The translations under genes and the position numbers were made by a program. The notes beneath the pieces are model-generated. The model ran no database searches and was not told the origin of the DNA. It saw only the letters and a list, made by a program, of their open reading frames with translations. DNA of 64,000 nt from Ustilago trichophora (taxonomy: Eukaryota > Basidiomycota > Ustilaginomycetes > Ustilaginales > Ustilaginaceae): the NCBI GenBank assembly GCA_900323505.1, contig OOIN01000007.1:1475440-1539439 (forward strand), written 5' to 3'. This document shows positions 33,790 through 44,307 of this stretch, in pieces; within the stretch, counting starts at the first letter, position 1, and the number at the start of each line of letters is the position of its first letter.

Positions 33790-34815
33790 GCTGTTTGCAC
33801 CTCAGCAGGTGACCCACACTGGTTGATCTGCGGACCTGCCCATGTCAAGCCCACTCTCTCGCAACAATGTCCGCGTGCTCAACATTGTTCCTGACAATTC
33901 TAGACCGTGGTTCCCTCACGCTCTTCCACTGATACCCTGTCCGATGTATCTGATACCCTATGCATGTACTCTGCCTCACGAAAAAGTACCCAAGCACTGT
34001 GATGGCAGCAGGTGCGCATCTAGTCACTCTATATCCTTTTATACGTCCTTCTAGAGGCTACAGCAATGAAGCAGGTTTTCCTAAGCACTGTGCGTTACTC
34101 AGAAGGTCCTCGATGACGAGCAAACAAATGGACATGCCAATATGCGTGTATGCATCAGTGCCGATGTTCTACATTGTCGAGCGCTCGTGCATGGTAGAGC
34201 ATCAATGACTCAAATCGACGAGGTATCTTCCACCTCACTCTTTCTACCATTGACTGATGACGACAACAGAGAAGAGCATTGTGTGGCCCATTGTCGTATT
34301 GCCTCATGACTCGATGGACTTGCTGCTCATGAATCCCTTTCGCTAGCAGTCTTACGCACAAAAGGATGCATCAAGCAGCAAGGAACCCTCACGCAATGTC
34401 ATGAAGTTGCTTCAGGCAAGATTAGGAAAAGCCATCCTCTGAGGAGGGCCGACAGCTCCCGAATGCTCTCTGGAAACCACAGAGAGATTGATCATTGACA
34501 AAGCAGTGCTGACACTGCCCGTTGCCCGGTGGGGAACTTAGCTGCAATGCGGCATATGTGTAAACTTTTACATCGAATGAAAATCAGACATGCTGGCTTC
34601 AGGTTTTCGGAGCAGCGCTCCCCTGTGTGCCTCGGCGTAGCGACACTTTGTGAAGGTATAAAGGTGAGGACTTTGGATTGATCTAGAGAGATCAACCCAG
34701 ACGTCGACTGACTCTTCCTCTTCCCCCCTACCCCTTCTCCCAATTCTTTGAGGTGGACGCATAGCACACCTACGTTCTTGGGGTCTTGCTTGAGATACCT
34801 TCATCTTCGACCATC
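33790..34815. other. intergenic region upstream of secreted-protein gene
   Basis: About 1 kb without a recognisable gene. It contains a TATAAA word near the downstream gene and otherwise mixed-composition sequence. Confidence 0.5.
34657..34662 (+). promoter_or_regulatory. possible TATA box
   Basis: TATAAA, 154 bp before the ATG of the secreted-protein gene, a reasonable distance for a fungal core promoter. Most genes in the window lack such a word, so this one may be a regulated promoter. Weak on its own. Confidence 0.35.
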
Positions 34816-36003
34816 ATGGGGTTCCAACCTTTCCCTTCACTCCTCGTTGGTCTTGTCCTATTGATCGCTTCGGTTTGCGCCAGCAATGTCGCGGTGGCGT
34901 TTGTCGATGTCAAATTCGACGACAAGGCCGCAGTATGGTCTTTACTCCTCGATCGTCGATACGACAAGGTGATTGCCATCACGTCGGGAGTCAATGCGCA
35001 TGGACAGGCGGCACACGAGCTGCAATCATATCTCGATCGTCAGAATGATATGGCCAACGTCAAATTTGATTCTGGCAAGGTTCAGATCCTTGAGGGCTCT
35101 AATGTTTTGCGTGCCAATGCTCCTCACGAAGCTTGGTGGCAAGGACAGCCCTCGATGCCGCTAGACACAGCCGAACGCAAGGTGCTTCGAAGCGCGCTTC
35201 ATGGAAATCGGGTTCGAGTCTTCCAGATCGCGCCGACGGACCCCGAACAGGTCCAGATGGTGATCAATGCAGCCGATAAGGGCTCAATTGATTCGTACAT
35301 GCTGCTGCATGGCTACAACAGCAGACAAGTCAATATGGAATGGCAGACGTACTTTTTGCGAAACCTGCGAAAGTGGCTACAGGCCGCAAGCCCCAGAGCG
35401 GAGGTGTACTTTACCACCTCGTTCGATAGCTATGCGGCCAAGAATGGTGGCAAGCAGCCAATTGAGGCTATTCAGCACATGTTTCCAGATCGAGACCTCG
35501 ATCAAGCGATGAAAGATCCGTTTTGGTCTACCCAGTTGCTCAGAGCCTACCCTCGATACACGAACACCGAATTCGCCGTGACAGACAAAAGGATGTTGGA
35601 CAACATTATCTTTCACGCTAGGAAATACCCAAATGGAAAATGGAAGTTGTGGCGGGATCAAATTGCAGAATACGTCAAAGGAGTACTCGACGAACATCCT
35701 GATCCAAGGCACGACGACGTGCTGCTTTCCAGACTGCGTCATACGCTCCTGCCCGAGTTTACAGGACCGTCGACCTTGGAGCTTGCGGATGCCAATCATG
35801 TCGCTGCCTTCCACCGTCATCTGGACGGTGACACGAACATGCATTGGAAGCCTGTTGCATATCCTGTAGGGCCTCACGAGGCTGGTCAGAAAGTTTCGTT
35901 CGAGGATGCGACGAACCAAGAATTGCATGGATGGATGCTGAAAGGCGCTGACCGTGATGCCGACCTTCTACACATCAAGCGACTTGCAGGTTGGTTGCAC
36001 TGA
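34816..36003 (+). CDS. secreted protein, degenerate inosine-uridine nucleoside-hydrolase-like fold
   Basis: The 395-residue protein opens with a signal peptide (FPSLLVGLVLLIASVCAS, cleavage likely near residue 24). Mature sequence begins VAVAFVDVKFDDKAAVWSLL followed by KVIAITSGV. This resembles the N-terminus of nucleoside hydrolases, where DxDxxxDD binds calcium; here the first aspartates are altered (DVKFDD), so ordinary catalysis is doubtful. Later segments (QVQMVINAADKGSIDSYMLL, EVYFTTSFDSY) fit an alternating alpha/beta protein. No C-terminal membrane anchor is seen. The start was set at ATG 34816, since the frame upstream begins only with TTG. It may be a secreted enzyme or effector-like derivative. 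The fold assignment is tentative. Confidence 0.7.
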   Translation: MGFQPFPSLLVGLVLLIASVCASNVAVAFVDVKFDDKAAVWSLLLDRRYDKVIAITSGVNAHGQAAHELQSYLDRQNDMANVKFDSGKVQILEGSNVLRANAPHEAWWQGQPSMPLDTAERKVLRSALHGNRVRVFQIAPTDPEQVQMVINAADKGSIDSYMLLHGYNSRQVNMEWQTYFLRNLRKWLQAASPRAEVYFTTSFDSYAAKNGGKQPIEAIQHMFPDRDLDQAMKDPFWSTQLLRAYPRYTNTEFAVTDKRMLDNIIFHARKYPNGKWKLWRDQIAEYVKGVLDEHPDPRHDDVLLSRLRHTLLPEFTGPSTLELADANHVAAFHRHLDGDTNMHWKPVAYPVGPHEAGQKVSFEDATNQELHGWMLKGADRDADLLHIKRLAGWLH

Positions 36004-36739
36004 GCAGATCGCCAGCGGTGAGAGGTCTCTCAGCTCTCTCGAGCAGCCCCTGCGACTACCATCAAGATCTAGCTTGCTTCTCTTTTCCTCCTCCTCCCTC
36101 CTCCTTTTCTCACTCTTCCAATGTCCTTACGACAGTGTTTAGATGCCTGGCCACCTATGCACCTGCTGTGCTGCGATTCAATGCTGCCACATGTCAAGTC
36201 AGAGAAAAGATAGTGTGCAGACACGACGAACGAATTGAGTGAACGTGGGTTGCCAAAAGTTGTACTGTAACGCGAAATTGGTAGCCGAGGGAAGCGTGCG
36301 CGCGAGGAAAAAAGAGAGAGAGAGAGAGAGAGATGCAGCATCCAACTACTGTACTGTACAGTACTGTATAGTACTGTGCATTTCCCGTGGTTGCCAAGTT
36401 GTGCAAGATTGAACAAAAAGCGCGGCTTGCAGAGGGCACCACTGCGCTGTACTGTAATGTATTTGGCACTCCGAACCACGTTGGGCGCTTCGCATGCATA
36501 GCAAGATCTTAAAGCATTTATCCGGAGTGGGGCTGAGCAGCTCGGGCCCTGATCGCGCGCAACTTGCCGCTGTGCTTTGTCTTGAATCGCTCAGCGCTCA
36601 GCTTAGCTGTCTGGTCATCTTAACGCAGGGCGCGGTACCTTATCGTCATTTCGTTCGTTCGACCATCCTTTTAAGAGCAATCTGTAGTTGCGAGTGCGCA
36701 TCCACACCCCACAAGATATTGACTTCAACACTCGTCACC
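36004..36739. other. intergenic region with GA run and TACAGTACTGTA words
   Basis: No gene is supported. A GA dinucleotide run lies at 36312-36332. Overlapping ACTGTACAGTACTGTATAG palindromes lie at 36347-36379, and one related word at about 36448-36460. The frame of the next gene stays open upstream from 36494, but lacks conservation signals and is probably leader. Confidence 0.55.
36347..36379. repeat. overlapping TACAGTACTGTA palindromes
   Basis: Same self-complementary word family as at 22269-22307, here about 360 bp before the DUF4188 gene. Confidence 0.7.
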
Positions 36740-37690
36740 ATGACGTCCAGCGAAAAGGAGAATGTTACCCACACCCCGGTGTTTGAACCGTTCGAGCAAC
36801 CGCCGTGGAGTCAACACGGGCAGACTCACAGCGTCGGCGCATTCGATCGGCCCAAGACAAAATCAGGGACTTCTGCGATGAGTCTCAACATCCTTCGTGA
36901 CAACTTTACGATCAGCACTTGGCTGCTGCTAGGCGCAAGCTTGCAATGCGGTCTGGTGTGGGTGTTTGGCGCCCGCCTTTGGATCGTCAGCCTTCCCGTG
37001 CTCGTGTTGGGAATGCGCTGCATCAAGACGATTTTACAGGCGGCGGGAGTACTCAAGAATCCTTACATGGAAGGTGTGGTTCCGGGACGTACCACTTGCC
37101 ATTTCCCGGACAAGGATGGCTCGTATGAGGGCTCTCCCTCGAACAAGTCGGTGGCAGTTCTGCTGATTTCTGCTCGAAGCAACCATGCACTGGGAATGCT
37201 GGGACCAGGATTCAAGGAAGCAGGCGAGTTCTTTGGCCAATGCGTCAAGTGGTTGGAAGAAGATGCGGAAGGACGCGGCTTCTTAGGTATGACGCAGTGG
37301 CTCAACTGCGGTGATCGCACTGCCTCGAACGAGCTTCTTCTGATTGGATACTTTCGATCGGTGGAAGACATTCACGGGCTGGCACACCATGCTGTGCATC
37401 GGGCACCGTGGAAGTGGTGGAACGAATCCAAGAAGAAGCTGGACCACATTACACTGACGCACGAAATCTTTTCGTGCGATGCAGGCAACTGGGAAAACAT
37501 CTTTATCAACTCCAAGCCGACGCACATGGGCTCGTCGGTGGTGAAAGGTGGAGATGGCAAATGGAGGTCGCCTCTGATCTACGTGTCCGCTGCGCACAGG
37601 TCTTCGGCCAATCGGCTGCGTCGCAAACAAACTCGAGCCGAGCAGCAACGACAGGAGGAGACGGATACTATCACGGGCGAGGTGTACTAG
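36740..37690 (+). CDS. DUF4188 (monooxygenase-like) membrane-associated protein
   Basis: The 316-residue protein matches the fungal DUF4188 pattern: SLNILRDNFTISTWLLLGA, two hydrophobic segments (about residues 55-105), then the soluble part with ARSNHALGMLGPGFKEAGEF, GFLGMTQWLN, LIGYFRSVEDIHGLAH, HRAPWKWW and a terminal HEIF...GNWENIFINSKP. The family resembles dimeric alpha/beta-barrel monooxygenases, and some members are annotated as such, but no reaction is established. The ATG at 36740 (CACCATGAC context) was preferred over upstream in-frame codons because similarity begins after it. A basic, Gln-rich tail ends the protein. Confidence 0.85.
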   Translation: MTSSEKENVTHTPVFEPFEQPPWSQHGQTHSVGAFDRPKTKSGTSAMSLNILRDNFTISTWLLLGASLQCGLVWVFGARLWIVSLPVLVLGMRCIKTILQAAGVLKNPYMEGVVPGRTTCHFPDKDGSYEGSPSNKSVAVLLISARSNHALGMLGPGFKEAGEFFGQCVKWLEEDAEGRGFLGMTQWLNCGDRTASNELLLIGYFRSVEDIHGLAHHAVHRAPWKWWNESKKKLDHITLTHEIFSCDAGNWENIFINSKPTHMGSSVVKGGDGKWRSPLIYVSAAHRSSANRLRRKQTRAEQQRQEETDTITGEVY

Positions 37691-38620
37691 CAAGTGGTGA
37701 AAAGGAACCTATCACGAGAAACTTTGATATTCAAACCACGCTCTGAGTGTATCTGGAGGCAATGAAATATATGCGACTCGTAAGTGTTTGAATGGTTCAT
37801 GTGTGTGTGTGTGTGTGTGTGCGCGGTCATATATATCAATTGGCGAACAACCATGCTGGAATCAAGGGTCCACATGGCGGGAAATGAGAAATTTGGGGCA
37901 ACGTTGCGAGTCATGCTTGTCTTCTTGGCAGCCAGAGCAGCAAAGCAAAAGCCAAAAGATTTCCTTCCTACAAGGGTCTTCCTTGTCATTTCGCTGAGCG
38001 GGGCAATCGGGCTGAGCTGCCAACGCATGTCTCCCGAGTTGAAGCAGCTCCAATACAAAATTTGATGGGAAAGGGCAAATCGGTGATTTTGAGATTTTGT
38101 ATTTGGGCGATTTTTGAGAGCGCGGCAATTAGAAATCAGGGCCTGTGACCTTTTCTCTCTCTCCTCTTGCCGCTCTGATGCGGTTGTGCCAGAGAGCTCA
38201 ACAATGAGCAGAGCTGGCGAAAGCTTCCAAATCTCAGTCAATTCCGTCTCCCCGCTTTGCCTGTCCAATGACAATAGAGTAACAACGTCCACCATCTCAT
38301 CACACCTTGCAACCATATCAGGTCCGCAGCCTTGTATGCGGCACGATAGTCCCACCATCTCCACCGATCACACTGGCGTGTGACCCGACGGCCCTCTTGA
38401 CGCCACGGCAACGAACCCTTTCCTCTGCTCATCTCCCGCTTTGATCTTGGTTTTTATTCTCGATTAGCGCTCATTCGGCTCCGTCAGCCGCTCGACTCCC
38501 ACCAAAGCGGCAAAAGACTCATTGTCACACCACAACACAGTGCAATCACCTTTGCTCCAATCTTGCCATCTTTTTTGTCGCAGTATCACACTCTTTGTGT
38601 AGTAGTCAATCTTTAAAAGG
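37691..38620. other. intergenic region with TG run
   Basis: No gene is supported. A TG dinucleotide run lies at 37799-37820. The right part is C/T-rich leader of the Zn2Cys6 gene. Confidence 0.55.
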
Positions 38621-41600
38621 ATGCAGCCAAAACCTATTGCACCGCATCCAGGCCCTTCCACCGCAAGTCTACCCACCAATTTCGGCCCACCCGACGCAGG
38701 CAGCGCATCTAGCTCGGTATCTCCGCGCGCACGCTCACCCTCTGGTACCGCCACTCCCGATCGTACTCTGAACAATGGCAGCAGCTCAGTTTCATCCTCG
38801 GTCGCCAAAGCCGCCGCTGCTGGTGCCAAGGCTGGCCCCAGTCGACCTGCTACTGCCGCTCTCGCAGCAAAGTTGGCAGCTGCACGCCAACACGGTACCG
38901 TCGCAGATGCCGTCGCCGCTTCATTAGGCAGCAAGAGAGAACGCAAGAGGAAGCGCATCCATTACAGTTGTGCAGAGTGCCATCGTCGCAAGCACAAGTG
39001 TGATCGTCAAACCCCCTGTCAACCATGCATTGATCGAGGTCTCGGTGACACCTGTCGACCTTTCGAGGACGGTGATCAATTCGGCGATATGCGTGACAGG
39101 GTCCAACGACTTGAGGACATTGTCGAAGGCCTTGCCATTGCACATGCAGCGCTTGCCAAGGAACTCAAAGATTCTCGAGGACAGATGGCTGCCTTTGTCG
39201 AAATGGTCTCAAGCGACGAGGAGCAAGAGCCTGATGCAAATGACCCCTCCGCTGCCTCTAGACCCAAAGCAAAGAAGCGCAGAAGGATCATCCGTCCCAG
39301 CACCGCACGAGGCATCGAACGAGAGGAACTCTTCAACTCGGAAGCACAGGCCATCGCTGCCTCCAAGGGCGAAGTCATCGATTCCACCAAACTCAACAAT
39401 GGTCCTCGTTACGATCTCGGCGGCAATCCGCTTGAGGGTGGCTTGGCCCGTGATGGTGACAGTTGGTTCGGCGCCCTCGCCCTTCCCTCGGTCAGCCGTG
39501 GCGTCATCGAGACAGAGATCAACGGCGAACGTCTCGAGCTCGGTGCCAACTTTCCTCGATTCCCCGCTTCCGTCAAGCTTCACCGTCTCATTCACGAAGG
39601 TGGCGCTCCCGAAAACATCCTCAGCGACCTCATGAACTCGCTCCCCTCCAAGGCCGACACCGATCGCCTCCTCGACATCTACTTCCGGGACATTAATCAC
39701 ACTCGACTCCCCATTCACGAGGGCACCTTCCGTCAATCTTACGACGAGCTCATGGAATTCAGATGGGGCAACGCAAAAGAGGAGCGTGGCGATGATGGCG
39801 CAAGGCATGTTCCCTTCTTGGCCTTCCTTTTCGCCATCTTGGCTACCGCAATGCGCTCACTTCCAGAGGCCCTTGGTAGCGAAACAGAGGCCAAGAAGGG
39901 CGCTGTCCGCCTGTACCATGCATGCAGACGCACCATCAACATTGCCTCCACCATTCGTGTCGACCACATCGACCTCGTGCTCGCCCATCTCTTTGCAGCC
40001 CGCTTCCTGATATGCCAACGTCAGAGCGCAGAGAGCTGGTCGCTCCTCGGCAACGCCATTCGTGCTGCGCAAGCCATCGGTCTGCACCGAGACGGAAGCA
40101 AGCTTGGTCTTGACGCCATCACCACCGAACGCAGGCGTCGACTCTGGGCCATCATCTTCTACATGGACAAGACCACAAGCATCTTGCTCGGACGACCTCA
40201 AGCAATCCAAGAGTTCCACTGTGACACCCTCCCACCTTCCGATGTCGACATTGACACCATGCCGCGATCAGCTCGACCGTACGTCCCACGCACCAGGCCC
40301 CGTCCCAACACTCCGCCTGGCGTCTTCCTCTTCGTCGCCATTCGCCACGAACTCACTCGCCTCACGGGCAAGATCGTTGAGCACTTCCAGAACCTCGCTA
40401 GCCCCCGTCGATACGCAGACGTCGTTGCCCTCGACGAGGAGCTCGAGAAGTTCCGCAAGGACATCCCTGACATCTATCGCGTTGACAAGGCAACTACCGG
40501 CACCGGCCCTGACACCAACAAAGAGTTCGACACCGTGTGCCCCTGGCTCCCGCTCCACCGCTATCTGCTCAACATCGAATATCATTACGTCCGCATCGCC
40601 TTGCACAGGCCATATGTATTGCGCAACTCGGAAAAGTACTCGCACTCGCGCAAGGCTGCCTTCGAGAGTGCAAAAGCAGACCGCAGGGTGCGTCAAGAGT
40701 ATCGCAAAGATGTCAAGTGGGAGCCTGAACGCGCACGCAAGGTCCACATGGGCGGTCTTTACCGTCTCTTCAACGCCACCATGATGATCGGTATCGCGCT
40801 TCTGCTCGACCCCAACGGTCCCGAAGCGGCCGACTTTTTGTCGTACCTCGACGAGTTCATCGAACTGCACAAGCACCGTGAAGGTGAAGCGGACCAGTGC
40901 AGTAAGCGCGAAGTCAAGATCATCGAGCTTTTCCGGGCCAAGGCGCGCGACCCAACGTGGTGCGCAACATCTGCTACAGGAGCCAAAAAGGTTGGAGGCG
41001 GCGAGGGATCCAAAGGAAAGGGAAGTGGAGAGAAGGGCCGCAGCAAAGACAAGCGAGAGAGCAGCAACGAAGGCACCGCCGGTGTTGGCACTGCAGCTTT
41101 CAGCTCGGCTATGCTGCTCAGCGGGTCCAAAGGAAGCAATCCGCAGCTGGCTCGCGCCGGCTCGGTCAACACGACAGACAGCATCACGCCACCACCGTTT
41201 GCAGGCCTCTTTGGCAACGGCAGCGGTGCTCCTGCTCCCGGTCTGGCGCTCGGCACCGTGTCGACAGGCACCACGAGCGATGCAGCCACCGACCTTGCAC
41301 AGAGCATCTTTGACCAACTCGGTGGATACGAGCCTAGCTTTGGTATGCTCAATCCTACCCCCAACGACGCACTCAACTTCAACGCCGGTTCCGGCCTCGG
41401 ATTCGGCCCCAGTCACACCTCCAACAGCATGGGCTTTGACTCTGCGGCCGGCTTTGACATCACGTCTTATTTCAACACGCCTCCTCCCGGCTCGTCTGGT
41501 CCATCACCCAACGTGACAGCCAATGCAGCAACCTCGTCCGCACCCTCAACTTCAGGGCTTGCCCGTTCCAGCACAACCAACTCAATCAACATTCCTGCAA

Positions 41601-41971
41601 CCTCGTCTGCAGAACACAGTGGCATTCCCAACTTCCAGCCTAGCGCACACCCACACCTTCGCGCGCTCAACACACCAGGCAACTTCAATGGCTTCGTTGG
41701 CGGTAACAACAATGCGGGCGCTTCCAACAACGACGCTGCTGGCAGAACTGCCGACGCCTCTGCCACCAACGGCACGGGCCCAGCCGGCGCTACCGGCGTT
41801 CCAAGCGACTGGGGCTTGTTGCCCTGGGGCGGATTGATCGAGGCCATCGCACAAAGCTCGCACGGCATGGACCACAACGGACAGCAACAGCAGCAACCCG
41901 GATCGCATGGCACACCCGGCTCGCACACCGAGATGAAGACTGAAACCCCCGATGGATCTGATAAGCATTGA
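38621..41971 (+). CDS. Zn2Cys6 fungal-type transcription factor
   Basis: The 1116-residue protein carries a binuclear zinc cluster at about residues 113-147 (CAECHRRKHKCDRQTPCQPC, then a final Cys). A short coiled-coil linker follows (VQRLEDIVEGLAIAHAAL), then the fungal-specific regulatory domain at about 330-780 (YFRDINHTRLPIHE, HLFAARFLICQRQSAESW, AIGLHRDGSKLGLD, RRRLWAIIFYMDK). The C-terminal 300 residues are Gly/Asn/Ser/Pro-rich and end in a Gln run and acidic tail, typical of an activation region. The target genes cannot be read from the sequence. The first ATG follows AAAGG and is the only sensible start. Confidence 0.92.
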   Translation: MQPKPIAPHPGPSTASLPTNFGPPDAGSASSSVSPRARSPSGTATPDRTLNNGSSSVSSSVAKAAAAGAKAGPSRPATAALAAKLAAARQHGTVADAVAASLGSKRERKRKRIHYSCAECHRRKHKCDRQTPCQPCIDRGLGDTCRPFEDGDQFGDMRDRVQRLEDIVEGLAIAHAALAKELKDSRGQMAAFVEMVSSDEEQEPDANDPSAASRPKAKKRRRIIRPSTARGIEREELFNSEAQAIAASKGEVIDSTKLNNGPRYDLGGNPLEGGLARDGDSWFGALALPSVSRGVIETEINGERLELGANFPRFPASVKLHRLIHEGGAPENILSDLMNSLPSKADTDRLLDIYFRDINHTRLPIHEGTFRQSYDELMEFRWGNAKEERGDDGARHVPFLAFLFAILATAMRSLPEALGSETEAKKGAVRLYHACRRTINIASTIRVDHIDLVLAHLFAARFLICQRQSAESWSLLGNAIRAAQAIGLHRDGSKLGLDAITTERRRRLWAIIFYMDKTTSILLGRPQAIQEFHCDTLPPSDVDIDTMPRSARPYVPRTRPRPNTPPGVFLFVAIRHELTRLTGKIVEHFQNLASPRRYADVVALDEELEKFRKDIPDIYRVDKATTGTGPDTNKEFDTVCPWLPLHRYLLNIEYHYVRIALHRPYVLRNSEKYSHSRKAAFESAKADRRVRQEYRKDVKWEPERARKVHMGGLYRLFNATMMIGIALLLDPNGPEAADFLSYLDEFIELHKHREGEADQCSKREVKIIELFRAKARDPTWCATSATGAKKVGGGEGSKGKGSGEKGRSKDKRESSNEGTAGVGTAAFSSAMLLSGSKGSNPQLARAGSVNTTDSITPPPFAGLFGNGSGAPAPGLALGTVSTGTTSDAATDLAQSIFDQLGGYEPSFGMLNPTPNDALNFNAGSGLGFGPSHTSNSMGFDSAAGFDITSYFNTPPPGSSGPSPNVTANAATSSAPSTSGLARSSTTNSINIPATSSAEHSGIPNFQPSAHPHLRALNTPGNFNGFVGGNNNAGASNNDAAGRTADASATNGTGPAGATGVPSDWGLLPWGGLIEAIAQSSHGMDHNGQQQQQPGSHGTPGSHTEMKTETPDGSDKH

Positions 41972-42107
41972 TTCTGTGGTATATTCCCTGCATGGTCTCT
42001 TACAGCAATATGATTTCTGTCCTCGTCTGTATCTGATACCGCGACAACATGAATCAACTGAGCATCGGTATTTCTTCTCATCGCATGGGACAGTCCTGAG
42101 AGTGGTT

Positions 42108-44072
42108 CTAAAGGACAAGACTAGCCCCATGATTGAGCGCGATAAATGTCTTGCTTCCTCCCTTTCCCCGTGTCACCTTGTCGTTTGCCGGCAGAGCATC
42201 TATCGACCTGCAAAAGTGGATATTGTGCTGCTCACATGCCCACTTGAGCTGGCCCAGTGTTTTCAACACTTCTTCTGGTCCAGAGATGAATGTTCCCCAA
42301 TGAATAGCCATGCATACGGCATCTTCGTTTCCGGATGCATCTTTATGAGAGGTCATCTTGTCAAAGACTCCAACAGCGTCCCAGGGTGGCATGTGATTTG
42401 CAGCTGTCAAACCTGAAGATATTCTCGGGAAAGGAGAAATGGAATCGGGTAACGGCACGTAAGATCGCAGAAACGAGATGGTGGCACCGACCGAGATAGG
42501 AAGCATGAGGAAGTTGGGTACGCCAAGACGGGCAACGATTTCTTCAAATGCTGGGCATGCCGGGTAGTCTTCTCCTACGTTTTGTTCAAGTCGCATTCCA
42601 CCTCGGTACGTAGGGTTGTGCGTCAGGTCGGGTGCATTAGCACTGTCGCCTAGTGAGCTGACTTCCGATGCAGGTGTGGCGTCTTCTGAACCATTTTCAT
42701 CCGGTCGGGGCGGGGCTGGAGGGAAGGATCGACCGTGGAATTGACATCCTGTATCACCGCCAAAAAAGATCCTCCTCGGTGTCGGGTCGACTCCGGTTCC
42801 TGGGTGCTCGAGAAACCATGACGACCAAAGGGCACAATTCGCATCGACGCCGTATCGTCCAGATCCGTGCTGAGCGGGGGTACAGACTACCCGCAATATC
42901 TTGTTCGGCTCACTCCCGGGCTGGGTGAGATGTATCTCATCCCACCAGTCCAACTCAGTCACCCTCTCTGACGGGATGGAGAGATTCGACGTCGTCGCGG
43001 CATTCGTAACAGACGGAGCGAGAGACCACGTCGAAGAGGAAGCTGTCGTCGGCGTAGACTGGAGCGATGCTTCGTCACCACTAGCAGCATTTGCACCGAC
43101 GAACCAGTCCTTGTTGCCGAGGGGGACGACGAACCGGATCCGATCCTTGTTCGCAGTCCATAGCTCTTTGATGGTATCATAGTCGAGATGGTCGTAATGA
43201 TTGTGGGAGATGATCACAATGTCGATGGGCGGCAGGCTCGAAATGGGGCATGGTGCGGCGTAGGATCGGATCGGACCAGCAACTTGTGTGGGAGAGCACC
43301 GCTGGGAGAAGATCGGATCGAAGAGCACGCGGATGGGCTGCTCGTTGGGACTCAGGGGGGGAAGCTGCACGAGGACACCTGCATGTCCGAGCCAGGTAGC
43401 TTTAAGGATCTTGCTCGAGTCATTGAACGTGAAATCCGGCTCTTGAATGGTGAGCAGCTGCTTGGATGCCATCTTGATTTTTTGCGGTCTAGTGTATGGC
43501 ACAGCAGGTATGGTTCGTTGTGCAAATGAGATGGAGCGACTCTCCAGATCTCTTTTCGCCCCTTGCTCTGTATCATCTAAATCCGGCGTCCCCGGACGGC
43601 TGTCTAGGTATGGATCCACCGACACATCTGCACCTGTCTCGCTAGCGCTCACACCTTTGGCAACATCCGCATCCTGCATGGCATAGTCAATGGCAGGATC
43701 ATTATCCTCTCCCCACTCGAGACCTTGCCAGACTTCTGCCATTGTGGGTTTGTGCCAGCTCGGCCACGGGTTGCGAAAGCCGATACGAACGACTTTATTC
43801 GAATCGACGAGGGCTATCGAGTTGGGCAGGCAGGTGATGTTTTGGCTGTTACTGTAGTCGCTGCCGTCTTCTAGATCCTGAGTGGTTGATTCTGAGCTGC
43901 TGTTCTGCTGGTTTAAGGATGAGGTGGGTTGCGGATCCCAGTGCGGCAGGTAGGACGAGAGGGTGGTGCCAGGGGCGGGGGCAAGCACGTGATGACTTGG
44001 TGGGAGGCCATCTTTAGGTATGTGGAACTTGACATCCGCTGCCAGCGGCGCGACTTGTGGTGCGCCTGTCAT
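42108..44072 (-). CDS. NAPE-PLD-like metallo-beta-lactamase fold hydrolase
   Basis: The 654-residue protein has a core like N-acylphosphatidylethanolamine-hydrolysing phospholipase D: TWLGHAGVLVQLP, FDPIFSQRCSP, the metal motif SHNHYDHLDYDTI (about residue 292), WWDEIHL, the TPAQHGSGR segment, FFGGDTGC, and the late HWGTF. These supply the His/Asp ligands of a two-zinc site. An N-terminal 200-residue region is less conserved, and a Gly/Pro/Glu-rich insert (about 440-500) separates the metal motifs. Length exceeds animal NAPE-PLD (about 400), largely from these additions. Members cleave N-acyl phospholipids to N-acylethanolamines; substrate here is unknown. The ATG at 44072 is the first. The gene is divergent from UXS1 with 235 bp between starts. 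Confidence 0.85.
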   Translation of the reverse strand: MTGAPQVAPLAADVKFHIPKDGLPPSHHVLAPAPGTTLSSYLPHWDPQPTSSLNQQNSSSESTTQDLEDGSDYSNSQNITCLPNSIALVDSNKVVRIGFRNPWPSWHKPTMAEVWQGLEWGEDNDPAIDYAMQDADVAKGVSASETGADVSVDPYLDSRPGTPDLDDTEQGAKRDLESRSISFAQRTIPAVPYTRPQKIKMASKQLLTIQEPDFTFNDSSKILKATWLGHAGVLVQLPPLSPNEQPIRVLFDPIFSQRCSPTQVAGPIRSYAAPCPISSLPPIDIVIISHNHYDHLDYDTIKELWTANKDRIRFVVPLGNKDWFVGANAASGDEASLQSTPTTASSSTWSLAPSVTNAATTSNLSIPSERVTELDWWDEIHLTQPGSEPNKILRVVCTPAQHGSGRYGVDANCALWSSWFLEHPGTGVDPTPRRIFFGGDTGCQFHGRSFPPAPPRPDENGSEDATPASEVSSLGDSANAPDLTHNPTYRGGMRLEQNVGEDYPACPAFEEIVARLGVPNFLMLPISVGATISFLRSYVPLPDSISPFPRISSGLTAANHMPPWDAVGVFDKMTSHKDASGNEDAVCMAIHWGTFISGPEEVLKTLGQLKWACEQHNIHFCRSIDALPANDKVTRGKGGSKTFIALNHGASLVL

Positions 44073-44307
44073 CTATATGTTTTCTTTCTGGTGGATGGAA
44101 GTATGTCCGAGGAGGTAAGGTGATGGTGACGGTGACGGTGACGGTGGTGTGAAGGATGCACGATGAGAATGCGGAGAATATGAACGTTTCACACGCCACA
44201 AAGCGGGGTGGAGGTGACATTGATTGTATTGCCTTGCACTGGCCATTTTTTCCCCCCTTTTTGAAACACTTTTTATGAATCGATTAAATTGAATTTCTAG
44301 AAGAAAG
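44073..44307. promoter_or_regulatory. bidirectional promoter region, NAPE-PLD-like gene / UXS1
   Basis: The 235-bp gap between divergent starts contains a GGTGAC/GGTGACGG run (about 44120-44145) and C/T tracts (about 44247-44262). The repeats may be microsatellite rather than binding sites. Confidence 0.4.

Noticed and set aside
36494..36739. Upstream in-frame extension of the DUF4188 gene
   Set aside because: Similarity to the family starts after the ATG at 36740; the extension is Cys/Leu-rich leader-like sequence.
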